The position numbers and the translations under genes were made by a program. From RGIG4140 sp045655105 (lineage in GTDB: Bacteria > Pseudomonadota > Alphaproteobacteria > CAAHEQ01 > UBA3637), in contig JAZOOQ010000040.1 of assembly GCA_045655105.1 (NCBI GenBank), positions 1 to 29,563 on the forward strand: a stretch of DNA of 29,563 bases, read 5' to 3'. Shown here piece after piece: positions 23,859-29,563 of the stretch. The notes under the pieces are model-generated. The model saw nothing but the letters and a program-made list of their open reading frames with translations, ran no database searches and was not told where the DNA came from. Each line of letters starts with the position of its first letter. The first letter of the stretch is position 1.

Positions 23859-25535
23859 TTAAAGCAATGTTTTTTGTTTAAAAAGTAATTCTTTTGCCAT
23901 CTCAAGGCCTGTTTGAGTGATTTTATCTCCAGAAAGCATTCGAGCAATTTCTTTTAATCGTTCTTCGCTGGTTAATTTTTGAACTGATGTGATAATTTTT
24001 CCTTCTTTTTCGGATTTGGAAACAGTCCAATGCTGTATGCCATAAGAAGCAACTTGTGGTGCATGAGTGACTGCAAGAACTTGGCAATCACAAGCTAATT
24101 TGTTTAATCTTGAACCAATAGCATCAGCTGTTGATCCGCCAACTCCGCTATCAATTTCATCAAAAACAATTGTAGGCAATGCACTTTGTTTTGCCAAATT
24201 AACCTTAAGGGCTAACATAAAACGAGATAATTCCCCTCCAGAAGCAATTTTATGTAAAGGAGCTAAAGGCGTTCCTGTGTTAGTTGAAACAGTAAATGAA
24301 ACAATATCTAAACCGGTTTCTGATGCTTCTTCTAAACCTTTAGTTTCCACGATTGTTTTAAAAATCGCTTTTTCAAGTTTCAGTGAAGGTAATTCTGTTT
24401 TAACTTTTTCATCTAGCTGAGCTGCAGCTTTTTTTCTTTTCTCTGATAATTTTTCTGCTTGATCAATGAATAATTTAAAAAGTTTTTTTTCTTGAGATTC
24501 AAGTTGTTTTAATGTGTCATCAGCATTATCAATGGCTATGAGTTCTTGTTTTAATCTTTGAATAAGATTTGGCAAATCATCTATGCTTGTTTGATGGCGT
24601 CTTGCTGCTGCTCTTAAAGAAAATAACCTATCATCAATGATTGGGAGTTCACTAGTATCGCCAAAATTTTCGGTAATTTGTTCAAGTTTATATTCTGCTT
24701 CAGAAAGAAGGTTTTGTGCTTGATCTAAAATATCAATAATTTCTGTGAATGATTTTTCATCATATTGACTTGCTTTTTCAAGATGTCTTGTTGCAAGTGA
24801 TAACTGTCGTTCAACACCATTTTGCTCATCTAATAAAAGTTGATAAGCAGCGCCAGTGGAGGATAGAATTTTTTCACTGTTCATTAAGTTTGTTCTTTTT
24901 TGAACAAGAGATTCTTCTTCTCCTTCTAATGGATTTAATTTTTCTAAATCTTCAAGAGATTGTTCAAGATATTCTTTTTGTTTGGTTGCATTTTCTAATT
25001 TTTCTCTGGCTTCAATAGTTTTTTTGAGCGCTTGTTGATATTGGTGCCACAAATCTTTTGTTTTTGATGTTTCATTGGTTAATTTTCCAAAAGTATCTAA
25101 CACAAATAAATGCGTTGAAGGATTAAGCAAACTATGTGTTGAAAATTGACCATGAATTTCAACTAGATTTTCACCAATTGCTTTTAAAAAGGAAACGCTC
25201 ACATTTTGATCATTAATAAAAGATTTGCTTTTGCCATCTTTTGTAACAACGCGCCTGATTAAAATGTTTCCATCTTCGCATTCAATGCCTTGTTCTGATA
25301 AGAAAGAAATAACTTCAGGTGAAACAGCTGAAAACTCAGCAGCAACAGAAAGTTGGTTTTCGCCATATCTTACCAATGAAGAATCGGCTCGCGCTCCTAA
25401 AAGAAGCGACAATGAATCCAGCAAAATTGATTTACCCGCGCCGGTTTCCCCTGTAAAAACCCCTAAACCTTTTTCAAAAGTTAAATCAAGTTTGTCAATT
25501 AAAACAACATTACGAATTGACAAAGAATCAATCAT
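23859..25535 (-). CDS. recN: DNA repair protein RecN
   Basis: RecN (558 residues) is an SMC-like ATPase acting in double-strand break repair. Walker A GETGAGKS is at 29-36, a long central coiled coil spans about 155-370 and the ABC signature SGGELSRFMLALK is followed by Walker B IVFDEIDSGVGG and AVTHAPQVA. Its ATG comes immediately after the bamD stop with no gap, so the two are translationally coupled. The bamD-recN-ligA order is typical of Alphaproteobacteria. Confidence 0.97.
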   Translation of the reverse strand: MIDSLSIRNVVLIDKLDLTFEKGLGVFTGETGAGKSILLDSLSLLLGARADSSLVRYGENQLSVAAEFSAVSPEVISFLSEQGIECEDGNILIRRVVTKDGKSKSFINDQNVSVSFLKAIGENLVEIHGQFSTHSLLNPSTHLFVLDTFGKLTNETSKTKDLWHQYQQALKKTIEAREKLENATKQKEYLEQSLEDLEKLNPLEGEEESLVQKRTNLMNSEKILSSTGAAYQLLLDEQNGVERQLSLATRHLEKASQYDEKSFTEIIDILDQAQNLLSEAEYKLEQITENFGDTSELPIIDDRLFSLRAAARRHQTSIDDLPNLIQRLKQELIAIDNADDTLKQLESQEKKLFKLFIDQAEKLSEKRKKAAAQLDEKVKTELPSLKLEKAIFKTIVETKGLEEASETGLDIVSFTVSTNTGTPLAPLHKIASGGELSRFMLALKVNLAKQSALPTIVFDEIDSGVGGSTADAIGSRLNKLACDCQVLAVTHAPQVASYGIQHWTVSKSEKEGKIITSVQKLTSEERLKEIARMLSGDKITQTGLEMAKELLFKQKTLL

Positions 25536-26294
25536 CTATTTCTCTTTTTTATATTTTTGAATTAAGGTTTTTGTTTTTTGTGTCCACACGCTTTGTGGAT
25601 AATAATAATTTAAAATAGAAAGCATTTGATTCGCTTGATTAATCATGCCAAGTGCAACATAACAACTTGCTAAGCGATAAAGTGCTTCTGAAGACTGGTT
25701 AGCGTTTGGATAATCAAGTAAAACGGATTGAAAACGATTAAGTGCTGGAACAAATTCTTTATTTTTTTGATAATATCTGCCAACAGACATTTCTTTTCCA
25801 GCCAAGTGTGAATAAATTTCTTTTAACTTTTCATTCACATCTGCAACATAAATGGAATTTGGGAAACGGTAAAGCAATTCTTTAAATGTTTCAAGAGCAT
25901 CTTCTGTCATTTTTTGTTCACGGCTAACATCAGACATTTGTTCAAAATAACAAAGGCCTTTTAAGTAATAAGCATATGCAATGTTTCTATTGCCAGGATG
26001 TAATTGAATAAAACGATCAAGTGCTAAAATTGCATCATCATACTTATCGGCATTATAAAAAGAATAAGCAGCCATAATTTGAGCACGCGGAGCCCAAACA
26101 GAGTAGGGATGTTGACGTTCCACTTCATCAAAATATTTGGCGGCTTCTTCATAATTTTTATCTTTAAAATATGTATGAGCTTCAGTGTAAAGATATTCAA
26201 CGGGTGTATCTGGAATTGAATTATCGCCAGCTGCACATCCTGTTAATAATAATCCGAACAAAGAAAAACAAAGTCCAACTTTAAATTTTTTCAT
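25536..26294 (-). CDS. bamD: Outer membrane assembly lipoprotein BamD
   Basis: BamD (252 residues) is an essential part of the BAM complex that inserts beta-barrel proteins. It has a lipoprotein signal with lipobox LLTGC (C20) and about five TPR-like repeats (YTEAHTYFKDKNYEEAAKYF, PRAQIMAAYSFYNADKYDDA, IAYAYYLKGLCYFEQ, and two more). I start at the ATG at 26294, which has an AAAGGAT ribosome binding site and puts the signal peptide first. The in-frame TTG at 26354 is part of the predicted -35 box, so it is not transcribed. Confidence 0.95.
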   Translation of the reverse strand: MKKFKVGLCFSLFGLLLTGCAAGDNSIPDTPVEYLYTEAHTYFKDKNYEEAAKYFDEVERQHPYSVWAPRAQIMAAYSFYNADKYDDAILALDRFIQLHPGNRNIAYAYYLKGLCYFEQMSDVSREQKMTEDALETFKELLYRFPNSIYVADVNEKLKEIYSHLAGKEMSVGRYYQKNKEFVPALNRFQSVLLDYPNANQSSEALYRLASCYVALGMINQANQMLSILNYYYPQSVWTQKTKTLIQKYKKEK

Positions 26295-26325
26295 GATTAT
26301 ATCCTTTTGATTTTTTGTTTTCTCA

Positions 26326-26354
26326 ATGCTAACAAAAATTCTTTTAGATTTCAA
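26326..26354 (-). promoter_or_regulatory. Promoter of the bamD-recN-ligA operon
   Basis: On the minus strand the -35 TTGAAA (26354-26349), a 17-base spacer and the -10 TAGCAT (26331-26326) with TGT before it form an extended -10 promoter. The predicted start is near 26319, about 25 bases before the ATG. Confidence 0.6.
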
Positions 26355-26372
26355 CTTTTTTATTGCTATAAT
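26343..26372 (+). promoter_or_regulatory. Possible upstream pckG promoter (P2)
   Basis: A perfect -10 TATAAT (26367-26372) preceded by TGC has a -35-like TTTAGA (26343-26348) at 18 bases. It overlaps the bamD -35 region on the other strand. The predicted start, near 26379, falls inside the inverted repeat at 26376. Confidence 0.4.
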
Positions 26373-26375
26373 CGA

Positions 26376-26399
26376 AAAAACATAGGGATATATGTTTTT
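26376..26399. repeat. 9-base inverted repeat between bamD and pckG
   Basis: AAAAACATA (26376-26384) and TATGTTTTT (26391-26399) are exact reverse complements around GGGATA. It stands between two predicted pckG promoters and about 22 bases upstream of the bamD -35 box. It may be an operator or a weak two-way terminator. Confidence 0.45.
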
Positions 26400-26420
26400 A
26401 ATATTTTAACCAAAAATGTT

Positions 26421-26448
26421 TTGACTTTTTTGAGTGAGCTGTTATCAT
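26421..26448 (+). promoter_or_regulatory. Main pckG promoter (P1)
   Basis: The -35 TTGACT (26421-26426), a 16-base spacer and the -10 TATCAT (26443-26448) preceded by TGT give a strong extended promoter. The predicted start near 26455 leaves about 29 bases with an AGGAGAG ribosome binding site before pckG. Confidence 0.65.
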
Positions 26449-26483
26449 ATTCTTATGTTTCATAAACTTAGGAGAGATAAATA

Positions 26484-28286
26484 ATGGAAAAATATCCAAC
26501 AAAAAATCAAAAAGTTATTGACTGGGTAAATTCAATTGCAAAAATAACAAAGCCAGATGCCATTTACTGGTGCGATGGAACGGAAAAAGAAAATAAAAAT
26601 ATTTGTTCATTGCTTGTTCAAAATGGAACTTTTATTCCTCTTAATCCTAAAAAACGCCCCAATAGTTTTTTAGCTCGTTCAAATCCAAAAGATGTGGCTC
26701 GTGTTGAAAAAAGAACTTTTATTTGTTCTGAAAAAGAAATTGATGCAGGTCCAACAAATAATTGGGCACACCCTAAAAAAATGAAAAAGAAATTGGGCAA
26801 ATTGATGAAGGGTTGCATGCAAGGAAGAACAATGTATGTTATTCCATTTTCAATGGGACCATTGGGTTCTGATATTGCAAAAATTGGTGTTGAAATTACA
26901 GATTCCCCATATGTTGTTGCAAATATGCGTATTATGACACGAATGGGTAAAAAGGTTTGGACCGTTTTAAAAGATGGAGATTTTGTTAAATGTTTCCATT
27001 CGGTTGGATCTCCATTGAAAAAAGGAGAAAAAGATGTTGCTTGGCCATGTAATCCAGAAGAAACATATATCACTCATTTCCCAGAAACAAATGAAATTAT
27101 TTCTTATGGATCAGGTTATGGTGGTAATGCTTTGTTGGGCAAAAAATGTTTGGCATTAAGAATTGCTTCTTCTATGGCAAGAAAAGATGGATGGTTAGCA
27201 GAACACATGTTAATTGTTGGACTTAAAAACAAAAAACTAGGCCTTTCTTCTTATGTGGGAGCTGCATTTCCAAGTGCTTGTGGTAAAACGAATATGGCAA
27301 TGTTGATTCCGCCAAAATCAATGTCTGATTGGGAAGTTTCAACTGTTGGTGATGATATTGCATGGATTAAACCAGATAAAAATGGTGTTTTAAGGGCAAT
27401 TAACCCAGAAGCTGGATTTTTTGGAGTTGCGCCAGGAACATCTGCAAAAACAAATAAAAATGCAATTGAATCATGCCGAGCAAATACGATTTTCACAAAT
27501 GTTGCTTTAACAGATGATGGTGATGTTTGGTGGGAAGGATTAACAGATAAAATCCCAGCTCATTTAATTGATTGGCAAGGAAACGATTGGACGCCTGATT
27601 GTGGAAGACCTGCTGCTCATCCGAATTCTCGTTTTACGGCGCCAGCAGCTCAATGCCCTTCAATAGATGATGCATGGGAAGATCCAAAAGGGGTTGAAAT
27701 TGATGCGTTTATTTTTGGTGGGCGTTTGGCAACAAATACGCCTCTTGTGTATCAATCATATAATTGGCAACATGGTGTTTATCTTGCTAGCACAATGGGA
27801 TCTGAGAAAACTGCTGCATCAGAAGGAAAAACTGGTGAAATTCGCAGAGATCCAATGGCTATGTTGCCATTTTGTGGATATAATATGGGTGATTATTGGG
27901 CTCATTGGTTGTCTATGGGACAAAAAATTTCAAAAAAACCTCTTATTTTCCGTGTAAACTGGTTTAGAAAAGATGCTGAAGGAAAATTCATTTGGCCAGG
28001 ATTTGGGGAAAACATGCGTGTTCTTGAATGGATTTTAAAACGCGTTAATGGATCAGCGGCAGCAACTGAAACGGTTTTGGGATATTCTCCAACCTATAAT
28101 GATTTGAACTGGAAAGGTCTTTCTATGACACAAGAAAGATTTGAAGAATTAATGTTCGTGGATAAAAAAATGGCTTTATCTGATGTTCAAGCACAACGTG
28201 ATTATTTTAAAACCTTTAAAAAACAAAAACGATTGCCAAAAGAATTCGAAGCAGAGCTAACGCTTCTTGAGTGTCGTTTAAAATAA
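26484..28286 (+). CDS. pckG: Phosphoenolpyruvate carboxykinase (GTP)
   Basis: This 600-residue enzyme interconverts oxaloacetate plus GTP with phosphoenolpyruvate, CO2 and GDP. It is clearly the GTP type: SYGSGYGGNALLGKKCLALR, the P-loop FPSACGKTNMAM (262-273) with reactive cysteine C266 and lysine K268, and FGVAPGTSAKTN near 312. The ATP-dependent type lacks the SACGKTN wording. It stands alone behind tandem predicted promoters and in front of a strong terminator, so it is regulated as a single gene. The direction in the cell (gluconeogenic, or CO2-fixing in fermentation) cannot be told from sequence. Confidence 0.97.
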   Translation: MEKYPTKNQKVIDWVNSIAKITKPDAIYWCDGTEKENKNICSLLVQNGTFIPLNPKKRPNSFLARSNPKDVARVEKRTFICSEKEIDAGPTNNWAHPKKMKKKLGKLMKGCMQGRTMYVIPFSMGPLGSDIAKIGVEITDSPYVVANMRIMTRMGKKVWTVLKDGDFVKCFHSVGSPLKKGEKDVAWPCNPEETYITHFPETNEIISYGSGYGGNALLGKKCLALRIASSMARKDGWLAEHMLIVGLKNKKLGLSSYVGAAFPSACGKTNMAMLIPPKSMSDWEVSTVGDDIAWIKPDKNGVLRAINPEAGFFGVAPGTSAKTNKNAIESCRANTIFTNVALTDDGDVWWEGLTDKIPAHLIDWQGNDWTPDCGRPAAHPNSRFTAPAAQCPSIDDAWEDPKGVEIDAFIFGGRLATNTPLVYQSYNWQHGVYLASTMGSEKTAASEGKTGEIRRDPMAMLPFCGYNMGDYWAHWLSMGQKISKKPLIFRVNWFRKDAEGKFIWPGFGENMRVLEWILKRVNGSAAATETVLGYSPTYNDLNWKGLSMTQERFEELMFVDKKMALSDVQAQRDYFKTFKKQKRLPKEFEAELTLLECRLK

Positions 28287-28298
28287 ATGAAATAGTGA

Positions 28299-28329
28299 AA
28301 AAAGAGCTCGATTTTATCGGGCTCTTTTT
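28299..28329 (+). terminator. pckG terminator
   Basis: Arms AAAAAGAGC (28299-28307) and GCTCTTTTT (28321-28329), extended inwards by a T-G wobble and CGAT/ATCG around a TTT loop, make a 14-pair stem with the T-run at the end. It is a clear intrinsic terminator 13 bases after the stop. Confidence 0.85.
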
Positions 28330-28337
28330 GTGTTTTG

Positions 28338-28356
28338 ATAATAAGTGCCTTATTAT
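28338..28356. repeat. 8-base inverted repeat upstream of the HAD gene promoter
   Basis: ATAATAAG (28338-28345) and CTTATTAT (28349-28356) are exact reverse complements around TGC, 25 bases upstream of the -35 box of the HAD gene. An activator or repressor site is possible; AT-rich chance is not excluded. Confidence 0.35.
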
Positions 28357-28381
28357 AAGTAATAACCTTGTTGTTTTGCTC

Positions 28382-28410
28382 TTTACAAAAGCATACTTTT
28401 GCTATATGAT
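28382..28410 (+). promoter_or_regulatory. Promoter of the HAD phosphatase gene with a dyad in its spacer
   Basis: The -35 TTTACA (28382-28387), a 17-base spacer and the -10 TATGAT (28405-28410) are each five of six. The spacer holds a perfect dyad, CAAAAG (28386-28391) and CTTTTG (28396-28401) around CATA, where a repressor would block RNA polymerase. Confidence 0.6.
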
Positions 28411-28439
28411 ATCTTTTTAAGAAACAAAAGAGGAACAAA

Positions 28440-29288
28440 ATGAAAGAAGAAACTCCACAATTGATAAAAATGGCAATTTGTTATGATTTTGACGGAACTT
28501 TAGCTCCTGGAAATATGCAAGAATATGGGTTTATTGAAAAGCTTGGGATGACGCCAGAAGAGTTTTGGAAAAAGAGTAATACATTGGCTAAAACAAAAAA
28601 AGTGGATAACATTTTAGCATATATGTATCAAATGAAAAAGGAATCATTAAAGCGAGCCATTCCTTTTACAAAGCAAGATTTAACGGATTATGCTGCCAAG
28701 GTTGAGCTTTTTGATGGTGTTGAAACTTGGTTTGAACGCATTAATGAGTATGCGCTTAAACATGGGGTCATGTTAGAACATTATATTATATCTTCTGGAT
28801 TAAAAGAAATGGTGGAGGGAACAAAAATTGCACCATTTTTTAAAGAAATTTTTGCTTCATCTTTTATGTATGATGATAACAATTATGCAATTTGGCCAGC
28901 ACTTGTTGTGAATTACACAAATAAAACGCAATTTTTATATCGAATTAATAAAGGGTGTTTAGATGTGAGTGATGACGCGCATTTAAATGCTCATATGGAT
29001 GATAAAGATAAACCAATTCCATTTTCAAATATTATTTATATTGGTGATGGGGATACAGATGTTCCTTCTATGAAAACGGTGAAACGCGAAGGTGGGCATA
29101 CGATTGCAGTTTATCAAAAAAAGAATAAGAAAAAAATGAAAAGTTTATTGGGTTCAGAGCGCGCTGATATTATTGCACCAGCAGATTATTCATCTAATCA
29201 ATCAATTGATATTTTTGTTAAGTCAATTATTGATAAAGTTGTAACGGATACTCATTTAAGATATCTAGAATCTGTTTTAAGCAAATAG
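28440..29288 (+). CDS. HAD-superfamily phosphatase (phosphoserine-phosphatase-like)
   Basis: This 282-residue HAD hydrolase has motif I YDFDGTLAPGN (nucleophile D16, D18), a helical cap (about 30-95), motif II IISSG near 117, and motif IV YIGDGDTDVPSMK (D203, D207). The cap in the first insertion site and the GDGDTD wording place it with the HAD-IB, phosphoserine-phosphatase-like group. The substrate is unknown; the insertion around residues 145-195 is longer than in SerB. AGAGGAAC precedes the ATG. Its stop codon overlaps the ribosome binding site of the next gene, so the two are probably cotranscribed. Confidence 0.85.
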   Translation: MKEETPQLIKMAICYDFDGTLAPGNMQEYGFIEKLGMTPEEFWKKSNTLAKTKKVDNILAYMYQMKKESLKRAIPFTKQDLTDYAAKVELFDGVETWFERINEYALKHGVMLEHYIISSGLKEMVEGTKIAPFFKEIFASSFMYDDNNYAIWPALVVNYTNKTQFLYRINKGCLDVSDDAHLNAHMDDKDKPIPFSNIIYIGDGDTDVPSMKTVKREGGHTIAVYQKKNKKKMKSLLGSERADIIAPADYSSNQSIDIFVKSIIDKVVTDTHLRYLESVLSK

Positions 29289-29297
29289 GAGGTAATT

Positions 29298-29563
29298 ATG
29301 AAAGTTTTATCATCAGGCATTCATAATGGTGTAATTGAAGATAAATTTGGAAAATTTGGGAATAGTTTTATTGGAGATATGCCAAGTTTTTCCTTGCCAT
29401 TTCAAATTAAAGATGCTCCAGAAAAAACGGTTTCTTTTGCTGTTATTTTAGATGATAAAGATGCTATACCTGTTTGTGGATTTGATTGGATCCATTGGTT
29501 GATTTGTAATTTGAAAAAAAATCAATTGGTGGCAGGCGAATCAACAAATATTAATGCTGAATT
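29298..29563 (+). CDS. YbhB/YbcL (PEBP/Raf kinase inhibitor-like) family protein, N-terminal part
   Basis: The first 88 codons of a gene cut by the right edge. The translation starts MKVLSSGIHNGVIEDKFGKF and has the PEBP features FSLPF, a KTVSFAVILDDKDAIP strand (the usual LIVxDPDAP) and FDWIHWLICNL (the usual FVHWxxxNI). Bacterial members bind small anionic ligands; their role is unclear. The usual DPDA reads DDKDA. The ATG at 29298 has a near-perfect AGGAGGT ribosome binding site five to six bases upstream, overlapping the end of the HAD gene. Confidence 0.85.
   Translation, partial: MKVLSSGIHNGVIEDKFGKFGNSFIGDMPSFSLPFQIKDAPEKTVSFAVILDDKDAIPVCGFDWIHWLICNLKKNQLVAGESTNINAE

Noticed and set aside
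24067..25560. Plus-strand ORFs opposite recN
   Set aside because: They are antisense shadows of a complete, well-matched recN and show no family features.
26295..26354. Longer BamD from a TTG at 26354
   Set aside because: It would bury the lipoprotein signal peptide, and the TTG is part of the predicted -35 box.
1..29563. CRISPR array, insertion sequence, prophage, tRNA or rRNA
   Set aside because: No regularly spaced repeats, transposase or phage genes, long terminal repeats or tRNA-like cloverleaf sequences were noticed by eye.

Overview
The window is a dense, strongly AT-rich stretch of bacterial chromosome. It carries 31 protein genes (one truncated at each end) plus one possible 11-codon gene, read with the standard code (TGA acts as stop). 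Several gene orders are typical of Alphaproteobacteria: rpmF-plsX-fabH-ihfA-merR, bamD-recN-ligA, and a small coiled-coil gene directly before zapA (the ZauP/ZapA arrangement of Caulobacter), followed by ymdB, yebC and ruvC. The low GC, short intergenic gaps and Gram-negative envelope genes suggest an uncultured, perhaps host-associated alphaproteobacterium. I cannot name the lineage. I see no insertion sequence, prophage, CRISPR array, tRNA or rRNA. The longest gene-free stretch is 415-694.

Layout. (1) 1-414, minus: start of lepA. (2) 415-694: a divergent region with promoters for lepA and lemA and, between them, a promoter-to-terminator unit on the minus strand that looks like an undescribed small RNA. 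(3) 695-3129, plus: lemA and a DUF2207 membrane protein, then a terminator. (4) 3292-8384, plus: a long run of housekeeping genes, ybaB, recR, zauP-like, zapA, ymdB, yebC, ruvC, a cytosolic amidase and a TerC-family transporter. (5) 8373-9620, minus: an MTA/SAH deaminase; 9679-11274, plus: a phosphoethanolamine transferase. Their predicted promoters overlap face to face. (6) 11275-12258, minus: an APH-fold kinase with a predicted leaderless start; 12367-12957, plus: a family 4 uracil-DNA glycosylase. (7) 12954-15704, minus: a lipoprotein hydrolase, an ELM1-family protein and a family 2 glycosyltransferase, probably an envelope glycan operon. (8) 15832-15867, plus: a micro-ORF, MPGCGCGTKKK, with a near-perfect ribosome binding site and a strong hairpin behind it. 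(9) 15917-18887, minus: rpmF-plsX-fabH-ihfA-merR (translation, phospholipid and fatty-acid initiation, nucleoid). (10) 19046-26294, minus: bamD-recN-ligA and a YdbH/AsmA-like envelope protein. (11) 26484-28286, plus: GTP-dependent PEP carboxykinase. (12) 28440-29563, plus: a HAD phosphatase and the start of a YbhB/PEBP-family protein.

Most of the content is core metabolism: recombination repair (recR, recN, ruvC, ligA, UDG), cell division (zapA/zauP), outer-membrane building (bamD, YdbH-like, PEtn transferase, glycosyltransferase cluster), lipid initiation (plsX, fabH) and central carbon (pckG). The novelty lies in small elements between genes: the candidate sRNA at 485-570, the Cys-Gly micro-ORF at 15832, the interlocked promoters at 9614-9685, and inverted repeats placed at promoters. 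All promoter and RNA calls rest on reading motifs by eye and are predictions.
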